A stretch of DNA of 7,959 nucleotides from Nitrospirae bacterium GWC2_57_9 (lineage in GTDB: Bacteria > Nitrospirota > UBA9217), in NCBI GenBank assembly GCA_001805085.1, contig MHEA01000236.1, positions 1,709 to 9,667 of the forward strand, written 5' to 3'. The notes below the pieces were generated by a model that ran no database searches, was not told where the DNA came from, and was given only the letters and a program-made list of their open reading frames with translations. Below, piece by piece: positions 1-5,334 of the stretch; within the stretch, counting starts at the first letter, position 1; every line of letters begins with the position of its first letter. Made by a program: the position numbers and the translations under genes.

Positions 1-381
1 GAGCCAGCCGCTTTTGAGCACCGGGTTCAATTCCTTGATGTCACCTGAGACAGCGAAAGCGGGCAGCATGAGGAGGAGGACGAGCGGAAGCATGAAGGAG
101 CCCAGCGCCGCGATCTTGAACCGTAATTCCATGATCAGGAACACGAGCATGATGCCCATGCCCAGAAAGTTGGCTGCTTCAAAAAAGCTGGTAACCGGGA
201 TGCGGCCCGATTCGGCCCAACGAAACGAAAAATATGCCACATGAAGGGCGAAACCCGTGAAAGCGGCCCAGAGAGAGGTTTTTGCAGCCCATTTCGTTTC
301 CGGCTTGATTATATACCAGATGTAGCCTGCAGCGGAAAGGAGGTACACGACCATTGCTGTTTTAAAGAAAAGGATGTTCAT
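1..381 (-). CDS. CcsB/HemX-type cytochrome c biogenesis protein (CcsA family), N-terminal part
   Basis: Partial gene: 127 codons from an ATG at 381-379, open to the left edge. The product is a polytopic inner-membrane protein with four hydrophobic segments, at about residues 5-23, 37-53, 66-85 and 91-111. The fragment begins MNILFFKTAMVVYLLSAAGY. A conserved-looking stretch RWAESGRIPVTSFFEA, followed by NFLGMGIML, matches the early region of CcsA/CcsB/HemX proteins, where an Arg-Gly-Pro-rich loop precedes an aromatic helix. The visible end, PVLKSGWL, fits the family's next segment. Known family members either transport or handle haem for System II cytochrome c maturation (CcsB/ResC) or sit beside hemA (HemX type). 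The diagnostic WWD haem-binding loop would lie outside the window, so the subtype cannot be fixed. A sigma70-like promoter lies about 40 bases upstream, and the weak ribosome site GGGGAA precedes the ATG, so this probably opens its own transcript, often ccsB-hemA-hemC in related bacteria (inference). Confidence 0.8.
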   Translation of the reverse strand, partial: MNILFFKTAMVVYLLSAAGYIWYIIKPETKWAAKTSLWAAFTGFALHVAYFSFRWAESGRIPVTSFFEAANFLGMGIMLVFLIMELRFKIAALGSFMLPLVLLLMLPAFAVSGDIKELNPVLKSGWL

Positions 382-422
382 AAAGCCGTTCCCCGGTAAT
401 AGGTTGATTTTAAGAACTTTTT

Positions 423-452
423 ATAATACTTTTTAAACTCGGTCAAAGTCAA
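423..452 (-). promoter_or_regulatory. Sigma70-like promoter for the ccsB-like gene
   Basis: On the minus strand, TTGACT (452-447, five of six matches to the -35 consensus) is followed after 18 bases by TATTAT (428-423, five of six matches to the -10 consensus). Transcription would start near 416, leaving a leader of about 35 bases before the ATG at 381. The surroundings are AT-rich (TTTAAAAAG spacer, TTCTTAAAATC downstream), in contrast to the GC-rich coding DNA. Inferred from sequence only. Confidence 0.6.
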
Positions 453-497
453 GGGAAAAAGGGATTCTTGAGGATCAGAATAAGCTGAAATACCCGT

Positions 498-534
498 AAA
501 AACGAGGTGTTCCCGGCAAGGTCATGCGTCCTCG
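498..534 (-). terminator. Weak candidate terminator after lolD
   Basis: Just downstream of lolD the minus strand reads CGAGG (534-530), a 22-base loop, CCTCG (507-503), then five T (502-498). A GC-rich five-pair stem followed by T5 is the layout of an intrinsic terminator, and it sits between the lolD stop and the next promoter, where one is expected. The short stem and large loop make it weak. Confidence 0.22.
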
Positions 535-549
535 CAATCCGCATTTCTA
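534..549 (-). repeat. Stop-codon-linked 7-bp repeat unit after lolD
   Basis: Minus strand: the lolD stop TAG (549-547) runs directly into AAATGC and GGATTGC. The same layout, with 14 of 16 bases identical, follows the lysS stop (TAG GAATGC GGAGTGC at 2862-2847). The units read as degenerate heptamers of the form GRAnTGC/GGAnTGC. See the matching entry after lysS. Confidence 0.45.
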
Positions 550-1230
550 GCGTTCCTGGAGCAATTTGCCTTCCGTCATGCGCAAAACCCGGTCGGCACG
601 GACCGCAAGCCTGTCATTGTGAGTCACGATGACAAACGTTATACCCTGCTCCTGGTTGATCTTCTTCAGGAGTTCGTGGATCGACTCTCCTGTATGGGCG
701 TCCAGGTTGCCCGTGGGTTCATCGGCCAGGACCACATCGGGACCCAGCATAAGCGCACGTGCGACCGCGACCCTTTGCTGTTCGCCTCCCGAAAGTTCGC
801 CGGGCCGGTGATGGATTCTGGGCGAAAGACCCACATCGGACAGCACGCGCGAAGCGGCTTGCTGTGCTGCGTCCCGGCCGGTCCCCCTGATCAGCGCCGG
901 CATCATGACATTTTCCAATGCGGAAAATTCCGGCAGCAGATGGTGAAATTGGAAGACGAAACCGACGTGTTCATTGCGGAAGCGCGCTATGCGGTCCCCG
1001 TCCATGCTGAAAATGTCCGTGCCTCCATACAGGACCTTGCCCGAGGTCGGATGATCCAGGCCGCCCACGATGTGAAGGAACGTGCTCTTTCCCACTCCCG
1101 AGGCACCGACAATGGCAAGCATTTCTCCCCTGCGGATCTCGAAGTCGATACCGTCGAGGACCGTCAAGGTGACAGGGCCGCTCATGAAGCTCTTCCGCAG
1201 TTGCTGAATATGAATAAAGGAAGTTTCTAT
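547..1230 (-). CDS. lolD: LolD, ATPase of the lipoprotein-releasing ABC transporter
   Basis: Cytoplasmic ATPase that powers release of outer-membrane lipoproteins from the inner membrane to LolA. All ABC motifs are present (numbering from the proposed start at 1230): Walker A GASGVGKST at 42-50, Q-loop Gln94 within the LolD-typical FVFQFHHLLPEFSALENV, signature LSGGEQ at 146-151, Walker B VVLADEP at 166-172, D-loop NLD, and H-loop His204 in VIVTHND. The first in-frame ATG is at 1185, giving 212 residues. However, the codons upstream still read as family sequence: IHIQQLRKSF supplies the first beta strand and the A-loop aromatic that stacks on adenine. That stretch has no ATG, GTG or TTG. An ATA at 1230-1228 overlaps the upstream gene's TAG and lies 7 bases behind GGGAG, giving 227 residues, close to E. 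coli LolD (about 233). The family call is firm; the start codon is inferred. Gene callers will probably show 547-1185. It is the last gene of the lysS-lolC-small protein-lolD run. Confidence 0.95.
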   Translation of the reverse strand: METSFIHIQQLRKSFMSGPVTLTVLDGIDFEIRRGEMLAIVGASGVGKSTFLHIVGGLDHPTSGKVLYGGTDIFSMDGDRIARFRNEHVGFVFQFHHLLPEFSALENVMMPALIRGTGRDAAQQAASRVLSDVGLSPRIHHRPGELSGGEQQRVAVARALMLGPDVVLADEPTGNLDAHTGESIHELLKKINQEQGITFVIVTHNDRLAVRADRVLRMTEGKLLQER

Positions 1231-1478
1231 TTTTTTTCTCCCGTCTTGTCGCCGGGCTTCACCGTCTCGATCACCTTCTCAACGGCTTCGCCGGTCTTCG
1301 AGGCCTTTTCCTCCATTTTCTGTTTCACGACCTCGGCTTCCTTCCCTACCCCGCTCATCCATCTGCCCGCGGACTTGAGCATATTGCCGCCGCCCAGCAG
1401 AATGAACACCACGATGAGCAAAGCAAGCAATACGATTGTCAGGAAAAAACGTTTTACCTTTCCGCCCTTCTGCGCCAT
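1227..1478 (-). CDS. Unrecognised small single-helix membrane protein between lolC and lolD
   Basis: 83 residues. I do not recognise a family. The start ATG at 1478 begins MAQKGGKVKRF and is preceded by a G-rich run (GGGGGG) three bases upstream that could act as ribosome site. An earlier in-frame ATG at 1583 lies inside lolC, would give 118 residues, and adds a stretch out of frame with lolC and without membrane-protein character, so I reject it. A basic N-terminus (KGGKVKR) precedes one strong membrane helix at about residues 11-28, followed by GGG. The tail from about residue 33 is charged and probably helical (MSGVGKEAEVVKQKMEEKAS, then a Lys/Glu-rich end). There is no lipobox Cys or cleavable signal site, so an N-in, C-out anchor is likely (positive-inside inference). 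Its TAG overlaps the proposed ATA start of lolD, suggesting co-translation. A role with the Lol transporter or the envelope is plausible from context only. Confidence 0.72.
   Translation of the reverse strand: MAQKGGKVKRFFLTIVLLALLIVVFILLGGGNMLKSAGRWMSGVGKEAEVVKQKMEEKASKTGEAVEKVIETVKPGDKTGEKK
1238..1242 (-). promoter_or_regulatory. Ribosome binding site deciding the lolD start
   Basis: Minus strand GGGAG at 1242-1238, followed by seven A and then ATA at 1230-1228. The 7-base spacing is ideal for initiation at the ATA and far too distant (52 bases) to serve the ATG at 1185. It lies within the last codons of the preceding small gene, as expected for tightly coupled genes. A weaker GGAAGAG just before the ATG at 1185 could serve that alternative start. 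Confidence 0.5.
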
Positions 1479-1498
1479 GTGCCCCCCTGTCAAAAATT

Positions 1499-1519
1499 TT
1501 CGAAGTTCGAAATTCGAAC
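1499..1519 (-). repeat. Three tandem 7-bp units TTCGAAN with an embedded near-palindrome
   Basis: Plus strand 1499-1519 reads TTCGAAG, TTCGAAA, TTCGAAC: three copies of a self-complementary hexamer at exact 7-base spacing. The last two units form GTTCGAA-A-TTCGAAC (1505-1519), a perfect 7-bp inverted repeat around one base. It occupies about a third of the 56-base gap between the lolC stop and the small-protein ATG. It may be a heptamer-type short tandem repeat, an operator, or an RNA hairpin. Confidence 0.6.
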
Positions 1520-1534
1520 CTCCATAAGTGATAT

Positions 1535-2770
1535 CTACTCGTACCGCAACACTTCCACCGGGTCCTGCTTCGCGCCCTGCCATGAGGGGTAGAGCGTCGC
1601 GAGAAAACTTATTCCCAGCGCTGTCAGGCAGATGAACAGGACATCGAGGCCGGTGATCGAAAGCGGAAGATGGCTCACCTGATAAACATCGCGGGGCAGC
1701 GAAAAAACCCCGGTTTTCGTGATCACCGCCACCGTCCCGTATCCGATGATAGCCCCGATCGCCGTTCCCACCATCCCGATGACGAGTCCGGCGAACATGA
1801 AAATGCGCATGATGCCGTTCGATGTCGCGCCCATGGATTTGAGGATCGCGATCTCCCGGCTCTTTTCCATAACGATCATCGTCAAGGTTCCGATGATATT
1901 GAAGGACGCGACGATGATGATCACGATGAGAATGAGCGACATCCCGATCTTTTCCAGTTTGAGGGCCGAAAAGAAATTTTTGTTCATCTCGATCCAGTTC
2001 CGCGTATAGTACGGATAGCCTACTTCATTCCGGATGGCATCGGATATTTCTCCGGCATTGTATATTTCGTCGATCCTGACCTCGATGCCGCTCACTTTCC
2101 CGGGCATCGCAAAGAAATTCTGAGCATCCCGCAGCGAAACATAGGCGAAGCTCGTGTTGTAATCGTACATGCCTGCATCAAAGACGCCCACCAGCTCGAA
2201 CTTCCGCATTTTGGGCACCATGCCTAGGGCCGTTTCTTCGCCGATGGGATTGACCATCGTGACCGTGTCTCCGATCGAAGCTCCGAACTTGCGGGCAAGG
2301 TCCTCGCCGATAACGATGCCCGGCACTTTTCTGTCCCGAACCGCCAGTGCCTCAAGGGACCCCTCGACCATGTTCTTTCCGAGATGGGTCACCGTAACTT
2401 CGGTCTTCGGGTCGATCCCGCGCACGACGACGCCCTGGACCCGGTCTCTGCTCGTCAGCATCGCCTGGCTGATGGTAAAAGGCGTCGTGGCCAGGACATG
2501 GGGCACTCGCCCTGTTTTATCCTGCAATGCCCTGACATCCGAGATACCGACCCCGGAATATTCCATCACGACGATATGGGGGATCGCGGAAAGTATCTTT
2601 TCGCGGAAATAACCCTGGAACCCGGTCATCACCGAGAGCGTGATGATGGAAGTAGCAACGCCGATGACGACGCCGGCGATGGAAATGAAGGTATTGAGCG
2701 ATACGGTCCCGTACCTTTTTTTTGTCTTTAAATAACGAAGACTGACGAATATTTCGTAGGGTATTTTCAT
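1535..2770 (-). CDS. lolC: LolC/LolE-type permease of the lipoprotein-releasing ABC transporter
   Basis: Inner-membrane subunit, 411 residues (E. coli LolC 399, LolE 414). From the ATG at 2770 it begins MKIPYEIFVSLRYLKTKKR, the usual LolC/E start. Helix 1 lies at about 24-50 (ending SVMTGFQG), then a large MacB-type periplasmic domain (about 55-270), then three C-terminal helices at about 275-300, 318-350 and 374-394. The cytoplasmic loop MEKSREIAILKSMGAT (301-316) is the coupling segment that contacts LolD, and the C-terminus PSWQGAKQDPVEVLRYE is family-typical. The gene follows lysS by 89 bases. No good ribosome site precedes the ATG: GAGG is about 17 bases away. An upstream in-frame TTG at 2821 would add 17 residues with no family resemblance, so I prefer 2770. 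A 23-codon ORF ending one base before the ATG may supply coupling. Only one permease gene is visible, so LolC, LolE or a homodimeric type cannot be told apart. Confidence 0.93.
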   Translation of the reverse strand: MKIPYEIFVSLRYLKTKKRYGTVSLNTFISIAGVVIGVATSIITLSVMTGFQGYFREKILSAIPHIVVMEYSGVGISDVRALQDKTGRVPHVLATTPFTISQAMLTSRDRVQGVVVRGIDPKTEVTVTHLGKNMVEGSLEALAVRDRKVPGIVIGEDLARKFGASIGDTVTMVNPIGEETALGMVPKMRKFELVGVFDAGMYDYNTSFAYVSLRDAQNFFAMPGKVSGIEVRIDEIYNAGEISDAIRNEVGYPYYTRNWIEMNKNFFSALKLEKIGMSLILIVIIIVASFNIIGTLTMIVMEKSREIAILKSMGATSNGIMRIFMFAGLVIGMVGTAIGAIIGYGTVAVITKTGVFSLPRDVYQVSHLPLSITGLDVLFICLTALGISFLATLYPSWQGAKQDPVEVLRYE

Positions 2771-2771
2771 G

Positions 2772-2843
2772 TTAAATGAATTTTGAACCTCGGATGAACA
2801 CCGCTTGATACGAAAAAGCAAAAACGAGCATTACTTTTTTCAT
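2772..2843 (-). CDS. Possible leader peptide ORF upstream of lolC
   Basis: Twenty-three codons from ATG 2843 to TAA 2772, beginning MKKVMLVFAFSYQAVF and ending RGSKFI. The start has a ribosome-site-like GGAG at 2853-2850 with 6-base spacing, better than anything upstream of lolC itself. The TAA is separated by one C from the lolC ATG (TAACATG), an arrangement suited to translational coupling. The peptide has the basic plus hydrophobic look of a truncated signal sequence. The GGAG comes from a repeat unit, so this may be chance. No homology claimed. Confidence 0.25.
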   Translation of the reverse strand: MKKVMLVFAFSYQAVFIRGSKFI

Positions 2844-2862
2844 CCTGCACTCCGCATTCCTA
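2841..2862 (-). repeat. Stop-codon-linked 7-bp repeat units after lysS
   Basis: Minus strand: lysS stop TAG (2862-2860), then GAATGC, GGAGTGC, AGGATG. The first 16 bases match the sequence starting at the lolD stop (549-534) in 14 positions; the shared form is TAGRAATGCGGAKTGC. The 9-mer CTGCACTCC (plus strand 2845-2853) recurs exactly at 4367-4375 upstream of lysS. It looks like a degenerate heptameric repeat family at gene ends. Confidence 0.45.
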
Positions 2863-4338
2863 TTTCTCCTTCTTCATCTGGGGAAATAAGATCACGTCGC
2901 GGATGGAACTGGACCCGGTGAGCAACATCACCAGCCGGTCGATCCCGATACCTTCGCCCGCCGCAGGCGGCATGCCGTATTCGAGGGCGCGAATGAAATC
3001 TTCGTCCATCTGGTGGGCCTCTTCATCGCCCGCCTCACGCTCCCCCACCTGCTTCAGGAACCGCTCTTTCTGGTCCACGGGATCGTTCAATTCCGAAAAG
3101 GCGTTGGCAAGCTCCCGTCCCACCACGAACAGCTCAAATCGTTCCACGGATGCGGGGTCATCATCGCAGCGCTTCGACAAGGGTGATATGTCGGTGGGAT
3201 AATCCGTGATGAACGTGGGCTGAATAAGATGGGGTTCGACGAGCGCTTCGAAGATCTCGTTCAGCAGCTTGCCCAGGGGTTCGCCGCCCTTCAGGCTCGC
3301 GCCTTTGTTCAAGGCATATTCCCGCGCTTTTCCGGCATCGACCAGCACCTCTTCGGGCACGCCTGCCTCACGGAGCGAGTCGCGGTAACTGATCCGCTTC
3401 CAGGGCGGCGTAAGATCGATTTCATGCCCCTCGAAACCGACCTTCAACGTGCCCAGGACGTCCCGCGCCACCGTACTGATCATCTCTTCGGTCATGGTGA
3501 TGAGGTCGCGGTAATCGGCGTAAGCGGTATAGAATTCAAGCATCGTGAATTCAGGATTGTGCCTCGTCGAAATGCCTTCGTTCCTGAAGTTCCTGTTGAT
3601 CTCGTAGACCCGCTCGAACCCGCCCACGAGCAGCCGCTTCAGGTACAGCTCGGGCGCGATGCGGAGATAGAGATCCATGTCCAAGGCGTTGTGATGGGTC
3701 TTGAATGGCTTCGCGGTTGCTCCTCCCGGGATGGACTGCATCATCGGGGTCTCGACTTCAAGATACCCGCGACTGTTCAGAAAGCCCCGTATCGCCTGGA
3801 CGATCATGGTCCGCATCAGGAAGACCTTTTTCACTTCGGGGTTGACGATGAGGTCCACATAGCGCTGCCGGTAGCGAAGCTCCACATCGGTCAGTCCATG
3901 CCATTTTTCCGGCAGCGGACGAAGCGATTTTGCGAGGAGGGTAAAGTCCTCCGCATCGATCGTGAGCTCATTCGTCTTTGTACGGAACAGGAATCCGCGG
4001 GCGCCGATAAAATCCCCTATGTCGAGCTTCTTGAACAGCGCGTACTGGTCTTCGCCCAGGGTATTCTTCTGGAAATAGAGCTGGATCCGTCCGGAACCGT
4101 CCTGGATATGGCAGAAACAGGCCTTGCCGAAGCTCCGCATGGCGATGACCCTGCCCGCCACGGTTACCCGTACCTTGACCTGCTCCAGTTCTTCCTTGCC
4201 CGTATTCCCGTATTTCTCCGCAAGCACCTGCGCTGAATCGGCAACGGGGAACCGGCCGGCATAGGGTTTGACGCCCATCGCGCAGACCTCGCCGAGTTTC
4301 TTGAACCGCTGTTGGATCAGCTCATTGTAATCTTCCAT
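2860..4338 (-). CDS. lysS: Lysyl-tRNA synthetase, class II
   Basis: Cytoplasmic enzyme that joins lysine to tRNA-Lys using ATP. 492 residues, the usual length. The N-terminal OB-fold anticodon-binding domain (about 55-135) contains GRVIAMRSFGKACFCHIQDG and GRIQLYFQ. The class II catalytic core follows: motif 1 around 172-199 ending RGYLEVETPMM, motif 2 FRNEGISTRHNPEFTMLEFY at 251-270 with the ATP-contacting Arg, and motif 3 GEGIGIDRLVMLL at 461-473. The lysine pocket segment GGATAKPF lies at 205-212. The ATG at 4338 is preceded by AAAGG with 6-base spacing, and a near-consensus promoter lies about 75 bases upstream. It is the first gene of a run leading into the Lol transporter genes; lysS next to lolC/lolD is an arrangement I recall from deltaproteobacteria. 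No missing catalytic motif. Confidence 0.98.
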   Translation of the reverse strand: MEDYNELIQQRFKKLGEVCAMGVKPYAGRFPVADSAQVLAEKYGNTGKEELEQVKVRVTVAGRVIAMRSFGKACFCHIQDGSGRIQLYFQKNTLGEDQYALFKKLDIGDFIGARGFLFRTKTNELTIDAEDFTLLAKSLRPLPEKWHGLTDVELRYRQRYVDLIVNPEVKKVFLMRTMIVQAIRGFLNSRGYLEVETPMMQSIPGGATAKPFKTHHNALDMDLYLRIAPELYLKRLLVGGFERVYEINRNFRNEGISTRHNPEFTMLEFYTAYADYRDLITMTEEMISTVARDVLGTLKVGFEGHEIDLTPPWKRISYRDSLREAGVPEEVLVDAGKAREYALNKGASLKGGEPLGKLLNEIFEALVEPHLIQPTFITDYPTDISPLSKRCDDDPASVERFELFVVGRELANAFSELNDPVDQKERFLKQVGEREAGDEEAHQMDEDFIRALEYGMPPAAGEGIGIDRLVMLLTGSSSIRDVILFPQMKKEK

Positions 4339-4366
4339 GAAATACCTTTCTCAGATCGCCGCACCT

Positions 4367-4375
4367 CTGCACTCC
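4367..4375. repeat. 9-mer CTGCACTCC in the lysS leader
   Basis: Exact copy of the 9-mer just after lysS (2845-2853), in the same orientation, so lysS is flanked by it. On the minus strand it reads GGAGTGCAG inside the untranslated leader, between the promoter and the ribosome site of lysS. A 9-mer match can be chance, but it contains the GGAGTGC heptamer unit seen at the other gene end. Confidence 0.3.
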
Positions 4376-4410
4376 ACTGCTCGGTGAGGAGCGCCGACGG
4401 TCAAAAACGG

Positions 4411-4439
4411 ATTATACGTATTCAGCGGCAAGGGGTCAA
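4411..4439 (-). promoter_or_regulatory. Near-consensus sigma70 promoter for the lysS-lol operon
   Basis: Minus strand TTGACC (4439-4434), a 17-base spacer, then a perfect TATAAT (4416-4411). It lies wholly in the purC-lysS gap, its -35 box 10 bases past the purC stop. Transcription would begin near 4404 and give a leader of about 66 bases to the lysS ATG. The leader shows only a short GCTC/GAGC stem and no T-box-like or other recognised riboswitch layout. A strong constitutive promoter fits a housekeeping synthetase. Confidence 0.82.
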
Positions 4440-4449
4440 GGATAAAGCA

Positions 4450-5334
4450 TTATCCCGCAAGCATTGCAAGCACTTCCAGATACTTTTCGCTCGTTCTTCG
4501 GACGACCTCTTCCGGCAACACCGGCGCAGGGGGCTTCTGGTTCCATTTGAGTGAGAGCAGGTAGTCGCGAACGAACTGCTTGTCAAAACTCTTTTGCGGA
4601 ACGCCTGCCCGGTAATCGCTCTTGGGCCAGAACCGCGAAGAGTCGGGGGTCAGGACCTCGTCGATCAAGATTACCTCGTCCTGGTATATGCCGAACTCGA
4701 GCTTGGTGTCGGCGATGATGATGCCTTTGGTCTCCGCGATCCGGCATGCCTTCTCATAGACAGCCAGCGTGGAGGACCGGATCTTTTCCGCAACGTCCTT
4801 TCCCACGAGCTTCACGACGCTGGTAAAATCGATGTTCACATCATGTTCCCCGACCTCCGCCTTGGTAGACGGAGTAAAGAGCGGCTCGGGAAGCCTCGAT
4901 GCCTCGGTCAGACCGGGAGGAAGTTTGATACCGCTCACCGCGCCCGTAGACCGGTATTCCTTGAGACCCGATCCGGTCAAGTAACCCCGGACAATGCACT
5001 CCACCGGCAGTGATCGCGCTTTTTTCACCAGCATGCTTCTCCCCTTCAGGATCTCCGCGTGGGGCCGGCATGAGGAGGGGTAATCCTTTACCTCCGTCGA
5101 GATCAAATGGTTCCTGATGATCCCTTCCGTCTGGCCGAACCAGAATGCCGATATTTTGGTCAGGACCCTTCCTTTTTCCGGAACGGCATTCGGAAGGATC
5201 ACATCGAACGCGGATATGCGGTCCGTGGCAACGATCAGGAGCGAATCTCCGAGATCGTAAATGTCGCGCACTTTGCCGCGTTTCGGAGGATTGAGCCCCT
5301 CCAGATTCGTCTCAAGTACGGTCGGTGTTCTCAT
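4450..5334 (-). CDS. purC: SAICAR synthetase (phosphoribosylaminoimidazole-succinocarboxamide synthase)
   Basis: Purine biosynthesis enzyme that couples CAIR and aspartate with ATP to give SAICAR. 294 residues, matching the long (yeast ADE1-like) form rather than the roughly 240-residue form. Key stretches: the N-terminal ATP-binding KRGKVRDIYDLGDSLLIVAT (18-37) with DRISAFDVILP, the substrate region LPVECIVRGYLTGSGLKEY (109-127), GEHDVNIDF (162-170), the metal/ATP site IIADTKLEFG (206-215), and DEVLTPDSSRFWP (225-237). The C-terminal SFDKQFVRDYL is typical of the long form. The ATG at 5334 is preceded by AGGAG about 10 bases upstream and overlaps the 3' end of the CorC-like gene by 23 bases, pointing to co-transcription and coupled translation. 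The gene is followed directly by the lysS promoter, with no convincing terminator. No other pur genes are in the window. Confidence 0.97.
   Translation of the reverse strand: MRTPTVLETNLEGLNPPKRGKVRDIYDLGDSLLIVATDRISAFDVILPNAVPEKGRVLTKISAFWFGQTEGIIRNHLISTEVKDYPSSCRPHAEILKGRSMLVKKARSLPVECIVRGYLTGSGLKEYRSTGAVSGIKLPPGLTEASRLPEPLFTPSTKAEVGEHDVNIDFTSVVKLVGKDVAEKIRSSTLAVYEKACRIAETKGIIIADTKLEFGIYQDEVILIDEVLTPDSSRFWPKSDYRAGVPQKSFDKQFVRDYLLSLKWNQKPPAPVLPEEVVRRTSEKYLEVLAMLAG

Noticed and set aside
14..244. 76-codon plus-strand ORF at the left edge
   Set aside because: Antisense to the hydrophobic CcsB/HemX-type gene; its Met/Arg/Ser-rich content is the usual reflection of membrane-helix codons.
619..1527. 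302-codon plus-strand ORF opposite lolD and the small gene
   Set aside because: It spans two minus-strand genes and the gap between them, and has no coherent domain; a shadow.
1227..1583. Longer version of the small membrane protein starting inside lolC
   Set aside because: The extra 35 residues overlap the lolC end and the repeat-bearing gap, and do not resemble a membrane-protein N-terminus; the ATG at 1478 places a basic stretch right before the helix.
3229..4236. 335-codon plus-strand ORF opposite lysS
   Set aside because: lysS carries all class II motifs on the other strand; the plus-strand product shows no recognisable family.
4339..4410. Riboswitch or T-box in the lysS leader
   Set aside because: The leader is about 66 bases with only a 4-bp stem and no recognisable T-box or lysine-riboswitch elements.
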